64,000 bases of DNA, from assembly GCF_001595985.1 (NCBI RefSeq), contig NZ_LOJJ01000002.1:1-64000 (forward strand), read 5' to 3'. Shown here piece by piece: positions 58,586 through 64,000 of this stretch. This stretch comes from Polynucleobacter sinensis. Lineage in GTDB: Bacteria; Pseudomonadota; Gammaproteobacteria; Burkholderiales; Burkholderiaceae. The notes beneath the pieces are model-generated. The model was not told the origin of the DNA, did no database searches, and was given only the letters and a program-made list of their open reading frames with translations. Made by a program: the position numbers and the translations under genes. Position 1 is the first letter of the stretch; each line of letters begins with the position of its first letter.

Positions 58586-59443
58586 TTAAATACTTTCCAA
58601 GATTTCAATTGCGCGAAGGTATACCGGTTTATCAATCATCTTTCCATTGACTTTCACGGCGCCCAAACCTTGATTTAAACCCTCTTGAAATTTTTCTACA
58701 ATTTCCTGAGCCTCAGCAATTGCCTCTGGAGTTGGCGTATAGCAATCATTCACGGCCTCCAAGAATTTAGGATGGACCACTACAGCGCCACGAAATCCCA
58801 ATTCTCTGGCCTGCTTGAGCACCACCTTAAATTCATCTACTTCGCCAAGATTGGCAATCGAAGCAATAAACCCAATCGGCTGAATACGGGCAGAGCGACA
58901 AGCTTGCAAAACCATCATGCTTGGAACGAATAAGGCTTCTGGCGTAGGAATGCCGCCCAGATCAAGTGAATAATCCTCGCTACCTAGCATCATCCCCATA
59001 TTTCTAGAGTCAGCAGCAGCTATGTCAAATAAATGCGGCATAGCAAATGCACTCTCAATTTGAATTAAGAATTTCACTGCACCGCTCTGCATATTGCCCG
59101 CTTTCTCTAGGTCGCCAACCAACTGAGAAAACAGCTGAATGTCGCGAGCATATTCAACCTTGGGCAGAACTACGATATCAAGACCATCCTGGACTGCAGC
59201 ACGAAGATCGGTTACGGCGGTATTTAAATCCCCATTAATACGTACTGCTACCAGCTTGTTAGAAGCCTTTATTAAGGCAATGGATTCTCGCAACTTCTCC
59301 CTTGCAATTGCTTTTCTTTGTGGATGAGTGCCATCCTCTAAATCCAAGATAACCACATCGCATGGCTTTGAGATTGCACTGAGAAGTAACTTCTCATTGT
59401 CCGCAGGTACAAACAGAAAAGATCTCAATATTTTTTTACTCAT
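58586..59443 (-). CDS. HpcH/HpaI aldolase/CitE-family CoA-ester lyase
   Basis: A 285-residue TIM-barrel lyase. RSFLFVPADNEKLLLSA, DVVILDLEDGTHPQRK, VAVRING, IVLPKVE, FLIQIESAFAM and MLGSEDYSLDLGG fit citrate lyase beta-subunit relatives that cleave or hydrolyse citramalyl-, malyl- or 3-hydroxy-acyl-CoA. It overlaps the CoA-transferase gene by eight bases. The pair suggests activation to a CoA ester followed by cleavage to acetyl-CoA and an oxo acid. Confidence 0.87.
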   Translation of the reverse strand: MSKKILRSFLFVPADNEKLLLSAISKPCDVVILDLEDGTHPQRKAIAREKLRESIALIKASNKLVAVRINGDLNTAVTDLRAAVQDGLDIVVLPKVEYARDIQLFSQLVGDLEKAGNMQSGAVKFLIQIESAFAMPHLFDIAAADSRNMGMMLGSEDYSLDLGGIPTPEALFVPSMMVLQACRSARIQPIGFIASIANLGEVDEFKVVLKQARELGFRGAVVVHPKFLEAVNDCYTPTPEAIAEAQEIVEKFQEGLNQGLGAVKVNGKMIDKPVYLRAIEILESI

Positions 59444-60626
59444 TTACATCTCCTAATTTTTTAGCTATCCATTGATCGTTATCTTGCCCAATCGTTGGGG
59501 CTGCGCGCCTAATGGCTGGACGCTGCCCATTAATTTTGTATGGGACCGCATGAATAAGTAGCGATGGACCTTCGGCGGTTTGCGTCTCAACCAACATCTC
59601 TCTATCCACCATGTAAGGATGACTGATGAGATCGGCAATATCGCATACCTGACCAGCAGTAATATCGCGTATTTTAAAAAAATCTAAGGCCTCATCCAAA
59701 GAGAGTTTGCTGATATGGGACTGAATTAATCCATCTAAGGCATCAATATTTTTGAGTCTGGCTTCATGAGTTGAAAACCGCGCATCCTTTAATCCCTCTG
59801 GATAGCCAATTCCCTCAAATAATCTGACTAATGTCCCCTCCATACCTGCAGAGAGCGCAATCCACTTTTCATCTTTAGTCTGATAAACATTGCGTGGCGC
59901 ATGGGTTGGAGACCGACTACCCGATCTCGGCGTTACGGCGCCTGTGAGTTGATATTCAGCGGCCTGAGGACCGAGAATGGAGAAAAGCGGCTCAAATAAA
60001 GAGAGATCTACCTCTTTAACCGACGGCTTCTGATTGGATTTTTGCTGATGGAGTAATGCTAAAGCAACTGATGCGCCATAAATTCCAGCAACACTATCAG
60101 CCATCGCAAAAGGTGGCAACACCGGCGGGCGATCCGCGAAACCGTTCATCGAGGCAAAGCCACTCATTGCTTCTATTAATGAGCCAAATCCACCTCTCTC
60201 TGCGAATAACCCAGTCTGACCCCACCCTGAAATACGAACAACGATCAATCGCGGATTAATCAGCTCCAGCGCATCTCGACCTAAGCCCATCTTCTCCAGA
60301 GTACCTGGACGAAAATTTTCAACCAAAATATCAGCATTACTCAATAAATTTTTAAGGCTATCCAAGCCATCTGGCTCTCTAAGATTGAGACACACACTAT
60401 CTTTATTGCGAGCATAAGCCGCCCAATATGTACTGACACCTTGACGTTGCCAAGAACGTAATTCATCACCCTTACCGGGTGACTCAACCTTAATCACTTT
60501 AGCACCCATATCTGCCAATACATGAGTCATCATATTTCCAGAAACAAGTCTTGATAAATCAATGACCGTTACGTTTGATAATGGCGCCAATCCACTATCT
60601 TGATTTGTGTTTTCTATATCAGACAT
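59436..60626 (-). CDS. Family III CoA-transferase (CaiB/BaiF)
   Basis: A 396-residue CoA-transferase. It begins APLSNVTVIDLSRLVSGNMM, with VIKVESPGKGDELRSW, KDSVCLNLREPDG and the catalytic Asp region ENFRPGTLEKMGLG. It transfers CoA between short carboxylic acids. It overlaps the CitE-like gene and is divergent from a PaaI-type thioesterase, with an inverted repeat (60651-60702) between. Confidence 0.88.
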   Translation of the reverse strand: MSDIENTNQDSGLAPLSNVTVIDLSRLVSGNMMTHVLADMGAKVIKVESPGKGDELRSWQRQGVSTYWAAYARNKDSVCLNLREPDGLDSLKNLLSNADILVENFRPGTLEKMGLGRDALELINPRLIVVRISGWGQTGLFAERGGFGSLIEAMSGFASMNGFADRPPVLPPFAMADSVAGIYGASVALALLHQQKSNQKPSVKEVDLSLFEPLFSILGPQAAEYQLTGAVTPRSGSRSPTHAPRNVYQTKDEKWIALSAGMEGTLVRLFEGIGYPEGLKDARFSTHEARLKNIDALDGLIQSHISKLSLDEALDFFKIRDITAGQVCDIADLISHPYMVDREMLVETQTAEGPSLLIHAVPYKINGQRPAIRRAAPTIGQDNDQWIAKKLGDVNE

Positions 60627-60650
60627 TTTTACTTGATCGAATTTCTAAAG

Positions 60651-60702
60651 ACTATTGAATATGAGCAAATGCTAAAATTACATCCACTGAATATTCGATA
60701 GT
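60651..60702. promoter_or_regulatory. Imperfect 12-base inverted repeat, possible operator
   Basis: ACTATTGAATAT (60651-60662) and ATATTCGATAGT (60691-60702) match 11 of 12 as an inverted pair. They lie between the CoA-transferase and thioesterase genes. Confidence 0.45.
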
Positions 60703-60778
60703 TGATATATTTCCATTCAAAAAATAATACAGGCATTACTCTTTAGAGCACCGTCCCACCAAAAAACTTACATACATT

Positions 60779-61162
60779 ATGAATACTATTGAGAATCCTT
60801 TTCTAGAGTCTCTTGGAGTGCAGCTGACAGAATGGCGTCCTGATTTCGCGGAGATGCAATTGAATATTTCAGAAAACCATAAAAATAGAATTGGTCGAAT
60901 TCAGGGTGGACTGATGTGCACCTTACTCGACGCTGTTTGTGGCTATGCCGGCCTTTATGTTCCACCTGATCAACCGCCATTAAGAAATGTCACGCTTTCA
61001 TTAACAACCAACTTCTTAAATTCCGCCGAAGGAAGTACTCTGGTTGCAAAAGGCTTCATTGAGCGTAAGGGCAAGGGGATCTATTTTGCACGCGGAGAAG
61101 TGTGGCTTGACTCCTCCATTCTTTTGGCTACTGGCGTCGGCACATTCAAATACATTCGATAA
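60779..61162 (+). CDS. PaaI-family hotdog thioesterase
   Basis: A 127-residue hotdog-fold protein. NRIGRIQGGLMCTLLDAVCGYAG carries the conserved HGG-like segment and the Asp of the family (here QGGLMCTLLD). It would hydrolyse acyl-CoA that traps CoA in the pathway. It is a single gene divergent from the CoA-transferase. Confidence 0.84.
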   Translation: MNTIENPFLESLGVQLTEWRPDFAEMQLNISENHKNRIGRIQGGLMCTLLDAVCGYAGLYVPPDQPPLRNVTLSLTTNFLNSAEGSTLVAKGFIERKGKGIYFARGEVWLDSSILLATGVGTFKYIR

Positions 61163-61178
61163 AGCTAATACACGTTGC

Positions 61179-62588
61179 CTATAGTCCAATACAGAGGTAC
61201 TTCATCTCAAGATATTCATCTATCCCCCAAGCGCTTCCTTCCCGCCCAAGACCAGACTGCTTAACGCCACCAAATGGCGCTACCTCATTTGAAATGAGAC
61301 CACTGTTGATGCCGACAATCCCATACTCCAGCGCCTCTGCAACCCGCCAGATTCGTCCAATATCGCGGCTATAAAAGTACGAAGCTAAACCAAACTCACT
61401 ATTATTGGCCGCGGCAATCACCTCTTGTTCTGTTTTAAATCGGGTGATTGCAACTACTGGACCAAATGTCTCCTCCCGCATAATGAGCATATCCTCGTTA
61501 ACGTCAGCTAAAACGGTTGGCTCAAAAAATAAGCCGCCCAACTGATGACGTCTCCCTCCAGAAATCAGTCTTGCTCCTTTTTGAATAGCATCTGCAATAT
61601 GCAACTCCACTTTTTGAACCGCATCTTCATCAATCAATGGGCCTTGCTGCACGCCATCCAATAGACCGTTCCCAACGACTAATTCCTTACTAGCCTTACC
61701 AAGCTTTTCGACAAAGAGATCGTACAGACTGTCATGTACATAAAACCGATTTGAGCAAACACAAGTTTGTCCTGCATTTCTGTACTTTGATTGCATTGCG
61801 CCCTCTACAGCCGCATCCAGATTGGCATCTTCAAACACAATGAAAGGGGCATGACCTCCCAGCTCCAATCCAAGCTTCTTTACAGTAGATGCGGACTGGC
61901 GCATCAAGATTTTTCCAACCGGTGTAGATCCCGTAAAGGAAAGGTGCCTTACTATTGGCGAATCACAAATGACGCGCCCCACTTCAATCGAATTCGCTGA
62001 ATCCGCTGTAATCACATTGATAACGCCCTCAGGCACACCAGCCTCATAAGCTAGCTTTACTAAAGCCAAGGCAGAAAGTGGCGTTTGTTCGGCAGGCTTA
62101 ATCACAATCGTACAGCCTGCGGCAATTGCCGGCGCAACCTTACGTGTAATCATAGCCAATGGAAAATTCCATGGAGTAATAGAGGCGCAAACCCCAATAG
62201 GCTGCTTCAATACCATCATGCGCTTATCACCCCAAGTACTACTTGGAATTGCGCCTGTGACGCGTTTCGCCTCTTCTGCAAACCACTCTAGAAACGAAGC
62301 TGCGTAAGAGACCTCGCCCCTTGCTTCTTGCAAAGGCTTGCCCTGCTCTTTACACATTAATTCGGCTAAGTAGCTCGAATTTTCAGTCATCAACTCAAAC
62401 CAGCGTCGCAAAATAATCGCACGATCCTTGCCAGTCTTTGCACTCCATGCTGGAAAAGCCTCTTTCGCTTTATTAATAGCAAGCTCAGCTTCAATGGCGC
62501 CCATGTTTTGAACGCGCTCGAGTACCTCACCTGTTGCAGGATTAAATACTTCGAATGTTTTTGGCGCCATTGAGTCTGAATCTTTCAT
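61179..62588 (-). CDS. NAD(P)-dependent succinate-semialdehyde dehydrogenase (GabD-like)
   Basis: A 469-residue aldehyde dehydrogenase with [29 protein letters not shown], catalytic Glu242 (LELGGHAPF) and Cys276 (NAGQTCVCSNR) with a Cys at 278 (C-V-C), and MKDSDSMAPKTFEVFNPATGE at the start. The C-V-C pair is typical of the redox-regulated SSADH group. It converts succinate semialdehyde to succinate, a common end of N-heterocycle or aromatic breakdown. It lies 19 bases after the Bug gene. Confidence 0.88.
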   Translation of the reverse strand: MKDSDSMAPKTFEVFNPATGEVLERVQNMGAIEAELAINKAKEAFPAWSAKTGKDRAIILRRWFELMTENSSYLAELMCKEQGKPLQEARGEVSYAASFLEWFAEEAKRVTGAIPSSTWGDKRMMVLKQPIGVCASITPWNFPLAMITRKVAPAIAAGCTIVIKPAEQTPLSALALVKLAYEAGVPEGVINVITADSANSIEVGRVICDSPIVRHLSFTGSTPVGKILMRQSASTVKKLGLELGGHAPFIVFEDANLDAAVEGAMQSKYRNAGQTCVCSNRFYVHDSLYDLFVEKLGKASKELVVGNGLLDGVQQGPLIDEDAVQKVELHIADAIQKGARLISGGRRHQLGGLFFEPTVLADVNEDMLIMREETFGPVVAITRFKTEQEVIAAANNSEFGLASYFYSRDIGRIWRVAEALEYGIVGINSGLISNEVAPFGGVKQSGLGREGSAWGIDEYLEMKYLCIGL

Positions 62589-62607
62589 TTTCTATGTTTA
62601 CTAAATA

Positions 62608-63576
62608 TTACTGAGGTTTAACTCCGGCATTCTTCATGGCAGTCTTCCATCTCTCAATATCGGCCTCTAGGAATTTGGATAAGGCTGCTGGATTAGCCAT
62701 AGCTGGGGTAGCAACTGCTGCATCCATTTCACTAAAACGACGAGTCAAGACGGGATCCTTGAGTGCAACATTCAACGCCTTTACAAACCGATCAATAACA
62801 GGCTTTGGCGTATCTTTTGGTGCATACAAACCATGCCAAACTGACAACTGAAATCCTGGCATTCCCGATTGACTGAAAGTTGGGACGGTAGGCAATGAGC
62901 TAATGCGCTCCTTAGTTGCCACTGCAATTGCTTTTAAATTTCCGGCGCGAATGTGCTGCAATGTACTCGCTGGCTGGTCGCAAATCGCGTCTACCTGTCC
63001 TGCTAGCAAATCGTTTAGCGCTGGGCCAGTACCTTTGTAGGAAACCGATGTCCAAGACGCAGACAAGGTTGATTTCATCAAGGTTTCGCATAAATTAGAT
63101 GTTGCGCCAAATCCAGCATTCGCAAAATTCAACTTACCAGGGTTCGCCCTCACATAATCAATAAAGCCATGCAAGGACTCCGCTGGGAAATCTTTTCTGA
63201 CAACCAATACCATTGGGACATCGGCAACCATACCAATTGGCGAAAAATCCTTCAATGGGTCATAAGTCAATTTGGAATATAGCGCTGGGGCTGAAGCTTG
63301 AGCCATATTATGGAATAGAACTGTATAGCCATCGGGCTTAGAGTTGACGACTTTTGCAGCGCCGATTGTTCCACCTGCTCCACCAGTGTTATCAACAACT
63401 ACAGGCTGACCCAAATCCTTAGAAAGTACCTGAGCCAAAATTCTACCCAAAACGTCCGTTGATCCAGCAGGAGCATACGGAACAATCATGGTGATTTGTT
63501 TATCGGGGTATGCAGCAAACGAAGCAGATGCAGATACACAAGCAAGCAATAACAGCGTTTTTTTAATGAGTTTCAT
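62608..63576 (-). CDS. Bug/TctC-family periplasmic solute receptor
   Basis: A 322-residue receptor with signal (MKLIKKTLLLLACVSASASFA). Motifs: YPDKQITMIVPYAPAGSTDVLGR, GQPVVVDNTGGAGGTIGAAK, NSKPDGYTVLFHNMAQ and YKGTGPALNDLLAGQ. It is followed by the SSADH gene and preceded by the HIBADH-like gene, so it belongs to the last catabolic module. Confidence 0.9.
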   Translation of the reverse strand: MKLIKKTLLLLACVSASASFAAYPDKQITMIVPYAPAGSTDVLGRILAQVLSKDLGQPVVVDNTGGAGGTIGAAKVVNSKPDGYTVLFHNMAQASAPALYSKLTYDPLKDFSPIGMVADVPMVLVVRKDFPAESLHGFIDYVRANPGKLNFANAGFGATSNLCETLMKSTLSASWTSVSYKGTGPALNDLLAGQVDAICDQPASTLQHIRAGNLKAIAVATKERISSLPTVPTFSQSGMPGFQLSVWHGLYAPKDTPKPVIDRFVKALNVALKDPVLTRRFSEMDAAVATPAMANPAALSKFLEADIERWKTAMKNAGVKPQ

Positions 63577-63611
63577 GATTTCTCCATGGAATCGTTTTAG
63601 AGGGTGCTCTC

Positions 63612-64000
63612 TTATTTCTTTTGGGTTCTAACGTAGTCAAAGACAGCAGTATGATCTGCGCCCTTACCCAATTTTTCATCTGCCTCTTTGGCGGTTGCAA
63701 AGCATTGCTTTGCTAAGTTTGCATAGCAATTCATGCCTTCGATGAAGCTTAGGGCAATCTGAATATCTTTGCGCATCAGAGCCAATGCGAAACCAGAATT
63801 AAACGCATCGTTAAGCATGAAATTTTCAACCTTATTCTCGGTTGTATTATTTCGACCGGTAGAGGCGTTAAAAACTTGATTCACGACGTGTGGATCTAAA
63901 CCAAATGCTTTAGCAGCATTCAAAGCCTCACATGTCGCAATCAAACCGGCTGCTGATACATAGTTATTCAGAGCCTTGACTGCATGCGCCGCACCCGCAT
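63612..64000 (-). CDS. 3-hydroxyisobutyrate dehydrogenase family, C-terminal part, cut by window end
   Basis: The frame continues to the right edge. Visible residues GAAHAVKALNNYVSAAGLIATCEALNAAKAF hold the catalytic Lys (HAVKALNNY) of the beta-hydroxyacid dehydrogenase family. The C-terminal helical domain has GRNNTTENKVENFML and FALALMRKDIQIALSF. The N-terminal NAD(P)-binding domain is outside the window. It reduces or oxidises a 3-hydroxyacid and lies 35 bases before the Bug gene in the same direction. Confidence 0.8.
   Translation of the reverse strand, partial: AGAAHAVKALNNYVSAAGLIATCEALNAAKAFGLDPHVVNQVFNASTGRNNTTENKVENFMLNDAFNSGFALALMRKDIQIALSFIEGMNCYANLAKQCFATAKEADEKLGKGADHTAVFDYVRTQKK

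Overview
The window looks like chromosomal DNA of an AT-rich betaproteobacterium of the Burkholderiaceae, most like Polynucleobacter. This is inferred from the AT-rich sequence, the large set of Bug/TctC solute receptors, CzcI-type and Burkholderiales-style copper genes, and tRNA remnants with betaproteobacterial sequence. No rRNA gene, intact tRNA gene, IS element or CRISPR array was recognised.

Left part (1-21.4 kb) is an accessory metal and iron region. It starts with a DUF6876-type gene cut by the window edge and a small coiled-coil protein (1-630). A leftward heavy-metal RND (CBA) cluster follows, with three extra periplasmic proteins (716-8237). Next come a Zn/Cd/Pb P-type ATPase with a divergent CadR/PbrR-type MerR regulator and a textbook MerR promoter (8430-11156), small genes (11157-11879), a Fur-controlled FutA/Fbp ferric-iron ABC system (11890-15735), a broken ynfA (15782-16066), and a copper periplasm cluster (copZ, DUF411, CusF-like, cupredoxin, multicopper oxidase, TolC-like; 16283-20605). 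Three copies of a near-palindromic sequence bound the ynfA remnant and the copper cluster. At 21.2-21.43 kb lie 3' fragments of tRNA-Phe (minus) and tRNA-Lys (plus), typical scars of integrated elements.

Junction (21.4-24.7 kb): an orphan PD-(D/E)XK nuclease-like protein, a 45-residue basic protein, and a triple zinc-ribbon protein that abuts a Bug gene truncated to 178 residues. This marks a recombination boundary.

Right part (24.7-64 kb) is a dense catabolic region with seven full-length Bug receptors and no permease. Its modules are: a fumarase/PcaB-type lyase with a GntR regulator and a strong double operator; pirin with a palindromic operator; a leftward hydrolase/SBP/lactonase/Bug/Ldh/Bug operon divergent from a LysR gene; an FAH-family hydrolase and a PanE-like reductase; a LysR regulator facing a Bug-Bug-IDH-like-amidohydrolase operon; an aldehyde dehydrogenase and Bug; a two-subunit molybdenum hydroxylase; an eight-gene operon (PBP, HpaB-like oxygenase, flavin reductase, DUF2848, cupin, amidase, FAD monooxygenase, Bug) behind a perfect FNR-type box and a divergent MarR gene; and a CaiB/CitE/thioesterase/SSADH/Bug/HIBADH segment running off the right edge. 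Together the Mo-hydroxylase, two types of flavin monooxygenase, amidase and succinate-semialdehyde dehydrogenases suggest catabolism of aromatic, possibly N-heterocyclic, compounds to central metabolites. That substrate is a hypothesis.
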